Positions 34,220 through 43,081 of a DNA stretch of 48,437 bases are shown here, one piece after another (position 1 is the stretch's first letter; each line of letters opens with the position of its first letter). The notes below the pieces were generated by a model. That model saw only the letters and a program-made list of their open reading frames with translations, did no database searches and had not been told where the DNA came from. The stretch is taken from NCBI GenBank assembly GCA_025362035.1, contig JANYIN010000055.1:1-48437 (forward strand). The letters run 5' to 3'. The position numbers were made by a program, and so were the translations under genes. Source of the stretch: Gemmatimonadaceae bacterium. Its GTDB lineage: Bacteria; Gemmatimonadota; Gemmatimonadetes; Gemmatimonadales; Gemmatimonadaceae.

Positions 34220-34320
34220 GCGGACGCCGGTTTCAAGGAAGAGTGCCGGGGCAGGAATCGCATTCCTCAAGACGGCACCGACCGCGGCAGGGACGGCGCA
34301 CTATGGAGCGAGTGTGGGCT

Positions 34321-35544
34321 TCAGTTGCGTGTCGATGCCGGTTCGCCGAGCGAAGGAAGCTGGCGGCAAAGCTGCAACAGCCGCTCGAGTACTTGCGACG
34401 CATCGTGCCTCATGCATAGGACCTCGGCGCACCCGAAGATGCATCGGGCACACGGGACGGGTACAACGCTGTAGTCATTGAGCACCCGGTACGGCACGTA
34501 CTGCCGGTAGTCGTAGATCTGGCTGAAGAGCACGAAGACCGGCACGTCAAGGGCGCTGGCCAGATGCATCGCTCCGGAGTCCGTCGTGACCACTCCTGCC
34601 GCGCGCTTCACGAGAAGCGCGAATTGGGCGAACGTCAATTGCCCCACCGCATTGTACACGCGAACGTCGACCGCGCTCGTCAGCGCTTCGCTGCGTGCCC
34701 TCGCTTCCGCGAGTCCGGTCACCACCATCGTCGCCTGGGGATACTCCCGTCCAACTGCGTTCAGCACCGTCGCCCAGTTGGCCAGGTCCCATTCTTTCGC
34801 GCGCTCGGAACTGAATGGAGAGACAATCAGGTATGTCTCACCGATCTCGCGCACGTATTCATCGAACGCCGTGGTCCGTATTCCCGCCGGAATTACGTAG
34901 TGCAGCCTCCTTCCGGTTGCCAAGCCGACAGGGCTGGAGACACTCTGGAACAAACCCAGCGCGTTGTCGGAGATATGTCGATCTGGGTCGAACGGTGCCG
35001 TGACGTCGTAAAATGATCGGCTGTACGGGAAGTCGAAGCCGAGAATGGCCTTCGACCTCAGAAAGGATAGCAGGAACGGCGCCAGTGGCTGATCCATCAT
35101 CCAGCAGTTGATAACGAGATCGTACTCGACCTGCCTGCCAGCTCGGATGAAGTGCCACGAGGCGAGCAGATGACGAGGCCGGAATGCGTGACGGTGATTC
35201 TGCGATGGGTCGGCCCAGAAGGCATCATACGCCTTGACCACGTCCACGTGCGGGTTCCCTTGGGCGACGACCAGCGATACGGGCGGGACGACTAGAGTGA
35301 TCCGCGCGTCCGCAGGTAGAGATTCCCGCAACAGCTGCAGGAGCGGCGTGATGAGCAGGACGTCACCGAGCAGGCCGAGCTGGACGACGAGCACCTCCTT
35401 CAACCGCGCCGGGTCGGGGACGACCCGCGGACGACGACGCAGGTGTGCGACAAGCGCGAGCGTTGAAATAACGGCGCGCCTGACGACGAGCCGCGCTCTC
35501 AATCGCCAGCGGTGGCGAGTCACGCTGCCGGCAACGTGTGCCAT
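34321..35544 (-). CDS. GT9-family glycosyltransferase (heptosyltransferase-like)
   Basis: This is a 407-residue GT-B enzyme of the ADP-heptose transferase family. VLVVQLGLLGDVLLITPLLQLLRESLP is the family N-terminus, with the GD of the LLGD loop. DLVINCWMMD, YLIVSPFSSERAKEWDLANWATVL and VTTDSGAMHLASALDVPVFVLF (the DSG..H block binds donor phosphates) follow. CARCIFGCAEVLCM holds the Cys-rich motif of many members. ATG 35544 shares a base with the upstream methyltransferase stop (TGATG) and has a perfect AGGAGG seven bases before it, rare in this window. The donor could be a heptose or another sugar. Confidence 0.88.
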   Translation of the reverse strand: MAHVAGSVTRHRWRLRARLVVRRAVISTLALVAHLRRRPRVVPDPARLKEVLVVQLGLLGDVLLITPLLQLLRESLPADARITLVVPPVSLVVAQGNPHVDVVKAYDAFWADPSQNHRHAFRPRHLLASWHFIRAGRQVEYDLVINCWMMDQPLAPFLLSFLRSKAILGFDFPYSRSFYDVTAPFDPDRHISDNALGLFQSVSSPVGLATGRRLHYVIPAGIRTTAFDEYVREIGETYLIVSPFSSERAKEWDLANWATVLNAVGREYPQATMVVTGLAEARARSEALTSAVDVRVYNAVGQLTFAQFALLVKRAAGVVTTDSGAMHLASALDVPVFVLFSQIYDYRQYVPYRVLNDYSVVPVPCARCIFGCAEVLCMRHDASQVLERLLQLCRQLPSLGEPASTRN

Positions 35545-36215
35545 CAGCGGGTCCTCCTGCGAACGATGACCTGAATCTGAGCCAGCGCATCGCCCACGGT
35601 TTGATCGATCGGGACGCGAAATACGGAAGCGAACCAGTTCAGGCGCGCTGTGATGCCGAGCCGGCGGAGCACGGCGATCATCCTGACCCGGACGCGATGT
35701 ACGGCACGTGCCCATGCTCGCGGCGAACGGCGGCGACGAAGGCGCGTGCGGTCGTATCGATGATCGTGTACGCGCACATCAATCACGTCGCCATCCGGAA
35801 GCAATGCGGCGAGTTCGAACACGTTCACTGACACGGCCGACCAGCTGGCCCGCGGCAAGGACGTGAAAGTCGTCTTGTGGTCGGGATTGAATAGCGACGG
35901 CCACATGCCCTGTTCGTACAAATCCTCGTCGGGCACGATGAAGAACAAATGACCGCCCGGCCGCACGAGCGTCCACCACTCCAGCACAGCGGCACGAGGG
36001 TCGTGCATGTGCTCCAGGCAGTGCGCTGAAAACACGAAGTCGAACGTGGTGCTCACGTAACGGCTGATCAGATTGGCGTCGCCGTGCTCCACGTCAAACG
36101 GCCTGACGCCCGGCAGTACCAGATCGAGTCCGCATCCGATGTCGATGCCGTCGCCGCGCAGGATGTCACGCTCCAGGTCGCTCCACTGCCGGCGCGTCTT
36201 GGCCGCTTCGTTCAT
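35544..36215 (-). CDS. Type 11-like SAM-dependent methyltransferase
   Basis: This 223-residue protein has a short SAM domain. GIDIGCGLDLVLPGVRPFDVEHGDAN is the glycine loop and second strand, then FDFVFSAHCLEHMHDPRAAVLEWWTLVRPGGHLFFIVPDEDLYEQG, the layout of methyltransferases near sugar-transfer genes. An Arg-rich stretch (RLRRRRSPRAWARAVHRVRVR) sits in the C-terminal third. Start ATG 36215 overlaps the glycosyltransferase stop (ATGA). The frame is open upstream, but that part lies inside the neighbour. Such genes often O-methylate a terminal sugar. The middle position between two glycosyltransferases suggests one transcript of three. Confidence 0.85.
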   Translation of the reverse strand: MNEAAKTRRQWSDLERDILRGDGIDIGCGLDLVLPGVRPFDVEHGDANLISRYVSTTFDFVFSAHCLEHMHDPRAAVLEWWTLVRPGGHLFFIVPDEDLYEQGMWPSLFNPDHKTTFTSLPRASWSAVSVNVFELAALLPDGDVIDVRVHDHRYDRTRLRRRRSPRAWARAVHRVRVRMIAVLRRLGITARLNWFASVFRVPIDQTVGDALAQIQVIVRRRTR

Positions 36216-37408
36216 CGGCCGCGCTTCGCGACGGGAGGAAGCCCACGGTGCGCGGCGGCGACATTCCGAAACAACCACTCATAATCGTCAGCGACCCCGT
36301 CCCACGTGTATTGCAGGCGAATCCTCTCCTGCGCCAGCGTGCGAAGTCTTGCGGCACATTCCGGCGCCGCATCGATCTCGTCTACCAAGGCGGCTACGCT
36401 GGCGCTGTCCGCAGTAAAGTAGCGTCCCGTGTCGAGGAGGACTTCCCGGTTGAACGGCGTCTGCAACGCCAGCACGCAGCTGCCGTAACCCATACCGCGC
36501 AGCAACGCTGGATTCGTTCCTCCCACGGAATGTCCGTGCAAGTACGCGTAGCAATTGCACCAGAGCTCCTTCAACAGTTCCTGATCGCTGACGTGTCCGA
36601 CGAGCGTGATCCGCGCGTCGGCGGCGGCGATGGCGCTTAACCGCGCGTGGAATGCATCCTCGTAGTTCGCCGATCCCACCACCAACAGCCGTCGCGACGT
36701 ACCTGACCGGCAAAAGCCCTCGAGCATTGCCAACAAGGAATTCTCAGGAATGAGGCGACTGACGATGAGGTAATAATCGCGCGCTTTGACGCCGAGCGAC
36801 GAAATCAACTCAGGATGCTCGGATCGTTCGACATCCGCTCCATACGCAATCATCTCGGAATCCACTCCGAACGCGCCCTGATAGAATACCCGCATCGCGT
36901 CGGCGTCCGTTATGAGCCGTGTGCAAAACCGCACCGCCGAGCGCACCGCTGACCGAATGTAGGCGCGTGCCAGCCAGCCCCATTTACCGCGCTGCCAGTC
37001 CAAACCGTCGACGTTCATGACGACGGGCTGCCCAGAGAGTCGGGCCAGCGCGGCGTGATGCCCCATGCCCACATTCACGAAGAACCAGACATCGAAACGG
37101 CGCGACGCGAGCGCGTGCAGCACTGCGAGGAATGTGGACGTCACCGCGTGAAAGTTCTTTCCGCCGGGCGAGGGGACATAGACCAACGTGATCCCCTGCT
37201 CACTCGGCACCCGACGCGCCGGTGAATGTGCTCCTGTGCGGCAGTAAATGGTTACATCGAGTCCACGCGCCACCAGTCTCGGCCCGATTTCAGCAAACGC
37301 CGTCTCAAAGCCGGAAATCTCGAGGTCGGGTCGGAGGCCGCGGAGTCCGAACATCCCGATTCGAAGCGGCGGCCGATTGGAAGCGACGTCGACCAGGGTT
37401 GCCTCCAC
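36212..37408 (-). CDS. GT4-like glycosyltransferase of the DUF1972 type, active-site Glu replaced
   Basis: This GT-B protein of about 398 residues opens with PLRIGMFGLRGLRPD...GFETAFAEIGPRLVARG, the DUF1972 pattern of rhamnosyl/galactosyl-type transferases. VYVPSPGGKNFHAVTSTFLAVLHAL and ADVERSEHPEL come next. DYYLIVSRLIPENSLLAMLEGF and SVGGTNPALLRGMGYGSCVLA form the donor half. In that block most family members have an Glu (LLEAM), but here the codon is CGC, Arg, so one acidic residue of the E-x7-E pair is missing. The start is uncertain. GTG 37408 is chosen because the other candidate, TTG 37462, sits inside a perfect palindrome. It heads the minus-strand trio GT4 > methyltransferase > GT9. 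Confidence 0.8.
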   Translation of the reverse strand: MEATLVDVASNRPPLRIGMFGLRGLRPDLEISGFETAFAEIGPRLVARGLDVTIYCRTGAHSPARRVPSEQGITLVYVPSPGGKNFHAVTSTFLAVLHALASRRFDVWFFVNVGMGHHAALARLSGQPVVMNVDGLDWQRGKWGWLARAYIRSAVRSAVRFCTRLITDADAMRVFYQGAFGVDSEMIAYGADVERSEHPELISSLGVKARDYYLIVSRLIPENSLLAMLEGFCRSGTSRRLLVVGSANYEDAFHARLSAIAAADARITLVGHVSDQELLKELWCNCYAYLHGHSVGGTNPALLRGMGYGSCVLALQTPFNREVLLDTGRYFTADSASVAALVDEIDAAPECAARLRTLAQERIRLQYTWDGVADDYEWLFRNVAAAHRGLPPVAKRGR

Positions 37409-37451
37409 GTTGTTGTCGAGACGGTTGACCCGACAGCGCTTCGTGCAGTCA

Positions 37452-37466
37452 CCGGTTGGCAACCGG
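37452..37466. promoter_or_regulatory. Perfect 15-bp palindrome, possible operator
   Basis: CCGGTTG-G-CAACCGG is a perfect inverted repeat (arms 37452-37458 and 37460-37466, one central base). It lies in the 227-bp region between two divergent glycosyltransferase genes (starts 37408 minus, 37636 plus). Size and symmetry suit a dimeric transcription factor. No good -35/-10 pair was recognised beside it. Confidence 0.5.
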
Positions 37467-37635
37467 CGGGTCCACGGAGCATTCTACCATGACGGGCCGC
37501 AGCCGTGCCAGCCAGTCCACACACGCGGCGCAAGTCAGCAGCTTTGCCGATGCTTCAATGGCACCTCCGGCCAAACCCAATGTCTCGCTCGCTCGATCAA
37601 CGTCCGGTGTTCCATGTCACGCACAGGTTGGCCTG

Positions 37636-38742
37636 ATGCGCGTGGCATTCGACATGACTGCTGCGCTGATGGACCGCGGCGGATCCGGCGTGCACACGCG
37701 CCAGCTGGCCTCGGCCCTCGCTCTGGAATTGGGCGCTGATTTTCAGATCGTCAGCTTCGGTGCTGCTCGTCCAGTCTCGGCCTCGCGCTCGTGGGGTGAC
37801 CGCGTCCGCACCGTCCAACGCGATGTCTGGTGGGCCAACTCTGGGTGCGTCGCGGCGGCCCGGAGAGCAGGGGCGGACCTGTTACACCTGCCAGTACCAA
37901 TTGGACCCGTATCCGGCTCATTTCCACTCGTCGTCACCGTGCACGACTTGTTCGTGCTGTCGTCCCCTGAGCGGTTTCGGGCGTGGATGCGGTACTACCT
38001 GAAGGCAACGATGCCACGTTTGCTGCGACGCGCGGATGCGGTCATCGCGAGTTCGCACGCGACCCGCGACGAGATCCTGACGCGGATCGGGTTGCCGCCC
38101 GAACGGGTGCACGTGATTGGACTCGGCGCCGATCCCCGTTTTGCGGCAGTGATACCGCCCCAACAGACGAGAGCGGTGCGCGAGCGCCTGCGGCTACCCG
38201 AGCGATTCATCCTCACCGTGGGACAGATCGAGCCGCGCAAGAACATCGCGCGCCTCGTACGGGCCGTCCTCGCGGCGCGCAGGACAGCTGACGCGGCCGA
38301 CATGACACTCGTGCACGTCGGGCCGGGTGGCTGGCTTGCGCAGGACGTCACGGAAGCGATGCAATTGCCGGGGGCCTCCGAGGCCGTGCGATTCGTGGGG
38401 TTCGTGCCTGCCGACGACCTGCCAGCGGTCTATCAGTTGGCCCGTGGGTTCGCGTTCCCGTCGCTGGGCGAAGGATTCGGGATACCGTTGCTCGAGGCGA
38501 TGGCCAGCGGAACGCCGATCCTGACGTCCGGAGTCACGTCGTTGCCGGAGGTGGCCGGTGGCGCGGCTCTGCTGATAGACCCCACCGACGTTTCGGCCAT
38601 TGCGGACGGCATGGCCAGATTGTGGACCGACGACGCCCTGGTCGTCCAGCTGCGCGCGCTCGGGGCGGAACGGGTCAAGTCGTTTCGATGGGATTCCGTT
38701 GCCGCCGCAACAGCGCGCGTCTATCGAGGTGTTGCTGGCTGA
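37636..38742 (+). CDS. GT4-family glycosyltransferase
   Basis: This 368-residue GT-B enzyme begins RVAFDMTAALMDRGGSGVHTRQLASAL, a typical GT4 N-terminus with the glycine loop. VTVHDLFVLSSPERFR and VIASSHATRDEIL follow. The donor half contains FILTVGQIEPRKNIARLVRAV, VRFVGFVPADDLPAVYQLARGFAFPSLGEGFGIPLLEAMASGTPIL (with the complete E-x7-E) and SLPEVAGGAALLIDPTD, the block shared with mannosyl/rhamnosyltransferases such as WsaF-type enzymes. The ATG at 37636 is preferred because upstream codons have no GT4 similarity. It stands alone on the plus strand and is convergent with the sugar-phosphate transferase. Confidence 0.9.
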   Translation: MRVAFDMTAALMDRGGSGVHTRQLASALALELGADFQIVSFGAARPVSASRSWGDRVRTVQRDVWWANSGCVAAARRAGADLLHLPVPIGPVSGSFPLVVTVHDLFVLSSPERFRAWMRYYLKATMPRLLRRADAVIASSHATRDEILTRIGLPPERVHVIGLGADPRFAAVIPPQQTRAVRERLRLPERFILTVGQIEPRKNIARLVRAVLAARRTADAADMTLVHVGPGGWLAQDVTEAMQLPGASEAVRFVGFVPADDLPAVYQLARGFAFPSLGEGFGIPLLEAMASGTPILTSGVTSLPEVAGGAALLIDPTDVSAIADGMARLWTDDALVVQLRALGAERVKSFRWDSVAAATARVYRGVAG

Positions 38743-38752
38743 GCCGACGCGA

Positions 38753-39379
38753 CTAGTAGGCGCCACGCCGGTTTATCACGGCAGGAACCGTTCGGCCCAG
38801 GATCCAGAGATCGGACGCGAACGACCAGTTGTCGATGTATTCCCGGTCAAGTCGCACGACCTCTTCGAAATCAAGAATCTCGCTGCGGCCACTGACCTGC
38901 CAGAGACCGGTGAGTCCAGGCTTCACCGCGAGACGCCCGAAGTGATGCGGCTCGTAGTTCGACAAGTCCTCGTCGAAGAACGGCCGGGGACCGATGAGCG
39001 ACATGTCGCCCACGAGCACGTTGTAGAGCTGCGGCAGTTCATCGAGACTCCAGCGCCGGACGGTTCGCCCAAGGCGCGTCACCCGCGGATCCTCTGGAAT
39101 CTTGAAGAGGCGCGAGTCGTCGCTCCGATTGAGATGGGCGACCGACGCCTTCTGGTCATCCGCGCCGTCGTGCATGGTGCGCAGTTTGAGCATCATGAAC
39201 CGCCGCCCACCAAGACCCAGCCGGGCCTGCGCAAAGACGACGGGGCCCGGCGAGTCGAGCTTCACCAGGACCGCGAGCAGCGCAATGAACGGCAGGGTCA
39301 CGACCAGCCCGATCGACGCGGCGGCAACATCGACGCACCGCTTCAGCAGTAGCTGGCCGGGCGTCAACGGCGCTGGCAT
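38753..39379 (-). CDS. Undecaprenyl-phosphate sugar-1-phosphate transferase (bacterial sugar transferase)
   Basis: This is the initiating enzyme. It moves a hexose-1-phosphate from a UDP-sugar to the lipid carrier. From ATG 39379 it is 208 residues: one hydrophobic helix (about 19-40), then the monotopic catalytic domain with SPGPVVFAQARLGLGG, MLKLRTM (63-69), RRWSLDELPQLYNVL (108-122, catalytic DE), GDMSLIGPRP (124-133) and KPGLTGLWQVSGR (153-165). All signature residues are present. Longer frames start at GTG 39433 or TTG 39532 and add a hydrophilic N-terminus. The short form has the normal length for the small PglC/WbaP-C class. Its donor (glucose, galactose or an N-acetylated sugar) is not determined. 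Confidence 0.9.
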   Translation of the reverse strand: MPAPLTPGQLLLKRCVDVAAASIGLVVTLPFIALLAVLVKLDSPGPVVFAQARLGLGGRRFMMLKLRTMHDGADDQKASVAHLNRSDDSRLFKIPEDPRVTRLGRTVRRWSLDELPQLYNVLVGDMSLIGPRPFFDEDLSNYEPHHFGRLAVKPGLTGLWQVSGRSEILDFEEVVRLDREYIDNWSFASDLWILGRTVPAVINRRGAY

Positions 39380-39588
39380 CCGATCGGAGTCCGGCCGATA
39401 AATCGCCGGCTGTGGCGCCGAAACAGCGTTCACTGATGACTCTACGCGATCAAGGTCGGCCAAGGCACCCTCGCGACTGTAGGCGGCGATGAAATGGCTG
39501 ACCCGCGCAATTCTCAACGCGTCACCTGACAACTATTGTCGGATGACGGGCCATTCCGGAAAGCGCGCGCGGCTTCCAGGTTACGGCC

Positions 39589-40917
39589 ATGACAGCGTGG
39601 TCCGACACACCGGGTGCAACCGGGCAGAGGGCAGACGACTCGTCCGGGACCGATTCGATCTACGACGCCGACACGCTCGCTGACCTCTCGCGACGTCTCG
39701 AGAAATTCTCGCGAACCGAGGATCCCGCGGCGCTCTGGCCCGGCCTGAACGACGCCGAGCGCGTCGGCGCGGCGCTTGAAATCGAGCGCGTCACGCGTGT
39801 CGTGCTTGGCGGCAGCTCGAGTGTGGGACTCGATCCGCAGTGCGTGCACTCCGCGTACGCGCTCGCGATTGCAGGACACACCACAGGCATCGGACCGTTG
39901 CTCGGGCGATGGATCGAGGATGGTGTCGTCTCGGCGACGCCTTCCGTAGCAAAGCGGTTCACCGAACACCTTCGTCACGCCCGCCTGCGTGCGGCGCGCA
40001 TTGAGCGCGAAGTGCTGCCCGCGATCGATGCGATGATTGCACGCGACTTGAGGCCCGTGATGCTCAAGGGCTTTCACACCGCACGGCGATATTTCGAGGA
40101 GCCCGCAGTGCGACGCATGTCCGACGTGGACGTCCTGATTCCGGACGATCGCGAGCGGGTTGCTGCGGCGGCGTTGGAAGGTGCGGGATTCCGCGTGGCG
40201 ACGCGCACGACGCCGACGCACAAACGCGACTGGATCGGTCCGGGGGTAGAGGACAGAGTATTCTCGGTCGAACTATCGGACGCCCGCACGCGGTGGACCC
40301 TCGAACTGCACACATCTCTCGACCGACGGGTAGAAGCCGGGAGCGTCGCTCGTCTGGATGCCGAACGAGAGCATCTCGACTGGACTGAGTTGGCCGGACG
40401 GCGTCTCGCCGTGCTCGCCCCCGCACCGTTGCTGGTGGTCCTGGCGTGCCACTGTTCAGAAGAGCTGGGGTCCAGCCGCCTTCTGAGGCTGGTCGAAATC
40501 GTGCGCGTCATTCGCACCGAGCGCGCTGCCGGCCGACTCGATTGGGATGAGGTGCTTGCGATACTCGACAGGAGCGGCGCCGCTCGCTTCGCCTATCCGG
40601 CGCTGACACTCGCAGAAAACCTGGCGCCCGGCACCGTTGACGCTCGCGCGCTCTCGCTCGGCGAACGCCGTTCGACCTGGGCTGCGAAACACACCACCGC
40701 ACGACTCGCCCCATCGGGAGGATCGCTCGACGCACGTGGTCTCATTCGTCAGTTCATGTGGACGCGCGGGCCGAGAGGGCTGCTGCAGCGATTCCTCCGA
40801 AAGGTGCGGCCAGTCTCGGATCGTCCCCAAGATGTCGCGTCCAGATTGCGCGCGGACGTCAGGCGACTGCGCGCCGGCGTGCTGACGTTACGCGCCCCGG
40901 ACGAACGCAACCGCTGA
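39589..40917 (+). CDS. NTP_transf_5-family nucleotidyltransferase-like protein
   Basis: The 442-residue protein contains the core of the NTP_transf_5 family: RPVMLKGFHTARRYFEEP (155-172) with the conserved KG, then RRMSDVDVLIPD (175-186), whose D179 and D181 are the metal-binding pair of the polymerase-beta-like fold. An N-terminal helical region (about 28-150) and a C-terminal helical tail follow the pattern of the family. Proteins of this type occur in exopolysaccharide and ribosomal-peptide loci, sometimes with HprK-like kinases (present at 26012). Substrate is unknown; nucleotidylation of a protein or sugar is a guess. The ATG at 39589 lies 56 bp from the longest version of the divergent sugar transferase gene. 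Confidence 0.75.
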   Translation: MTAWSDTPGATGQRADDSSGTDSIYDADTLADLSRRLEKFSRTEDPAALWPGLNDAERVGAALEIERVTRVVLGGSSSVGLDPQCVHSAYALAIAGHTTGIGPLLGRWIEDGVVSATPSVAKRFTEHLRHARLRAARIEREVLPAIDAMIARDLRPVMLKGFHTARRYFEEPAVRRMSDVDVLIPDDRERVAAAALEGAGFRVATRTTPTHKRDWIGPGVEDRVFSVELSDARTRWTLELHTSLDRRVEAGSVARLDAEREHLDWTELAGRRLAVLAPAPLLVVLACHCSEELGSSRLLRLVEIVRVIRTERAAGRLDWDEVLAILDRSGAARFAYPALTLAENLAPGTVDARALSLGERRSTWAAKHTTARLAPSGGSLDARGLIRQFMWTRGPRGLLQRFLRKVRPVSDRPQDVASRLRADVRRLRAGVLTLRAPDERNR

Positions 40918-41116
40918 AGGCACTCTCGGTGCACCCGCTGTGGCTTGGTCATCCGGTGGAACAGCCACAGGACGGCCGCCAGTTTGAGGACACGAGTTCG
41001 TACCAAGCGGCGCGGCACCGTATTTCACGACGCTGCGGCCGACTGTACGGGGGTCCCTTGCATCGCGGCGCCCATTCGCGAAGTTAGTCTACGCCCGCAG
41101 CCGCGCACTGGCGACC

Positions 41117-43081
41117 ATGGCGGACTCAAACTCAGCTTGCGACTCCCGAGTGCACAAAGTCTGCCCTCACTGCCGTACCGAATACGGTCCCGACGTTCTC
41201 ATCTGTCCAAACGACGGCGCCCGGCTCTCGGCCGAGTCTGAACCGATCGATCCGCTCATCGGGCGGGTGCTTGCCGATCGCTATCGCATCATCAACGTGC
41301 TCGGCGAAGGCGGCATGGGACGCGTGTACCTGGCGGAGCATGTGCGGATGCACCGTCGAAGCGCAGTCAAGGTCATGAGTCCTTCGCTGGCACCGACGCC
41401 CGACGCGCTGAGCCGCTTCAATCGCGAGGCAGCCAACGCGAGCAGCATCAATCATCCCAACGTCGCGGCTATTTACGATTTCGGCGAAACCGTTGATGGG
41501 ACGCTCTATCTCGCCATGGAATACGTGGAGGGAGAAACGCTTTCCTCGATGCTTCGGCGCGTGGGCCCGCTGCCCCTCCCGGTCGTGGCCGACCTCACCC
41601 GGCAGATCGCCGATGCGCTGAACGCTGCGCATCAGTTGGGCATCGTGCATCGCGACCTCAAGCCCGACAACATTCTCGTAACGCGCGACGCCGAAGGACG
41701 GGATCAGATCAAGGTGGTCGACTTCGGAATCGCCAAGACGACGCGGGGCGGCGGCCAGACCGTCACCACGGTTGGGATGTCCATCGGCACGCCGGAGTTC
41801 ATGAGTCCCGAGCAACTCGCGGGCGAGCCGCTCGACTCGCGGGCGGACATCTACTCGCTGGGCCTGGTGGTGTTCACCATGCTCACCGGCGAACCGCCGT
41901 ATCCCGCTGTTGCGTCGAAGCAGTCGCTCGTTCAGCGGCTGACTGAGCGTCCGCGTACGCTCGCCGAGGTCCGTCCAAACGCATCGTGGCCTCCGCGACT
42001 TCAGGCGGCACTCGACTGCGCTTTGAGCCCCGAGCCGGCGGATCGGTATGCCCGGGTCGGCGAGTTCGCGCAGGAGTTGATCGCGGCAACCGGAGGGGCA
42101 ACCGGCGCGGCAACCGGCGCGGCAGCCGAGCGTGGCGCCCGGCAGGCGGCTGAAACCCGGCCGCTCACGTTGGTGACCCCAGCGTCCGCGCCCACGGTCC
42201 GCACGGCCCATCCCGTCGCGACGCCAAGCCGGGGTCGTGCCTGGTTCGTGGCTGCCGGCGTCATCCTGGTGGCGTCGGCGGGCGCGCTGGCCGTCTTGCG
42301 ACCCGGCACGACGCGCTCAGCGGAAACCACGCGGAAGCCTGAGCCAGCCGCGACGAAGGCCAGCGCGGCCCAACCAGGACCGCAACTCGTTCCAGGGTCT
42401 GCCCTCGCGGGGCGGCTCCAGAAGCCGTCGCCCGGGGGTCACGCGACGCGCTCCACAATACCCACGGAAACGAAACGGCAGACCGACAGCGCTCGGTCTC
42501 CCGGTCCACCTGCGACGTTGGGCGCAAACAGGAGCGCGAACATTCCCGTACCAAGCCAGGTGGCAGCCGCTCCGATCGTTCCGACGCGAGGGACCGACTC
42601 GGCCGTCGTAGCCCCGCCGCCACCGGGATTCGGAGGCGGACAGCGGGCTGGCCGACACGCCTACCTGGACGCCGCAGGCGATTCGATGCCGCGCACCCAA
42701 CGTGACTCCCTGCCCATCGTGATGGAGGCGCGGGAGCTATTCGGCCACATCAATCGGGCGCGCAAACTGACCGCATCGCAGCAGGTGATGCGGGCGGGCC
42801 CCGAACTGCGAACGGCATTCGAGGAGTTCTTCGTGTTCCAGGCGGAACATCCCTACGCGCCGCAGACCAGAAACCTTCGGCTCCAACTGTCGAATGTGAG
42901 CCGCGCCGCTTTGGTCGCGTGTGGCAATGGGTCGGACACAACATCCATACGTGCGCGGCGCGGCAATATGTGTGACGGACTGCAAAAGGCGGCGGCAGCC
43001 ATTGCACAACCGCCACGGGGGATGGTTCGTCCCTTCGGGAACGACCGACGGGGAGGCGCCGCCGTTCCGCCCCCGGACTGA
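41117..43081 (+). CDS. Transmembrane Ser/Thr protein kinase with N-terminal zinc ribbon
   Basis: This 654-residue kinase of the Hanks type is anchored by one membrane helix (about 375-395). Residues 16-34 (CPHCRTEYGPDVLICPNDG) resemble the zinc-ribbon start common in bacterial kinases. The kinase domain (about 56-322) is complete: GEGGMG (63-68), K85 in AVKVM, E104, HRDLKPDN (178-185), DFG (202-204), GTPEFMSPEQ (224-233) and DIYSLG. An ATG-repeat linker (42085-42132) precedes the membrane helix. The external part is Pro/Ala/Thr-rich (about 396-520), then a helical domain (about 540-615). A CheB-CheR-histidine kinase fusion follows 269 bp downstream. Substrates are unknown. Confidence 0.92.
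   Translation: MADSNSACDSRVHKVCPHCRTEYGPDVLICPNDGARLSAESEPIDPLIGRVLADRYRIINVLGEGGMGRVYLAEHVRMHRRSAVKVMSPSLAPTPDALSRFNREAANASSINHPNVAAIYDFGETVDGTLYLAMEYVEGETLSSMLRRVGPLPLPVVADLTRQIADALNAAHQLGIVHRDLKPDNILVTRDAEGRDQIKVVDFGIAKTTRGGGQTVTTVGMSIGTPEFMSPEQLAGEPLDSRADIYSLGLVVFTMLTGEPPYPAVASKQSLVQRLTERPRTLAEVRPNASWPPRLQAALDCALSPEPADRYARVGEFAQELIAATGGATGAATGAAAERGARQAAETRPLTLVTPASAPTVRTAHPVATPSRGRAWFVAAGVILVASAGALAVLRPGTTRSAETTRKPEPAATKASAAQPGPQLVPGSALAGRLQKPSPGGHATRSTIPTETKRQTDSARSPGPPATLGANRSANIPVPSQVAAAPIVPTRGTDSAVVAPPPPGFGGGQRAGRHAYLDAAGDSMPRTQRDSLPIVMEARELFGHINRARKLTASQQVMRAGPELRTAFEEFFVFQAEHPYAPQTRNLRLQLSNVSRAALVACGNGSDTTSIRARRGNMCDGLQKAAAAIAQPPRGMVRPFGNDRRGGAAVPPPD
42085..42132 (+). repeat. Four 12-bp tandem repeats inside the kinase linker
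   Basis: GGCAACCGG-type 12-mers occur four times head to tail (42085-42096, 42097-42108, 42109-42120, 42121-42132), encoding Ala-Thr-Gly-rich units. The third unit equals the second exactly; the last has drifted. They lie in the juxtamembrane linker, so copy-number change would alter linker length without a frameshift. Confidence 0.75.

Noticed and set aside
34253..34267. Small hairpin (AGGAAT-CGC-ATTCCT) between convergent flippase and GT9 genes
   Set aside because: The stem is only 6 bp, with no T-run on either side, so it is too weak to call a bidirectional terminator.
40939..40969. 7-bp stem (TGTGGCT/AGCCACA) after the NTP_transf_5 gene
   Set aside because: The loop is 17 nt and no T-rich tail follows.
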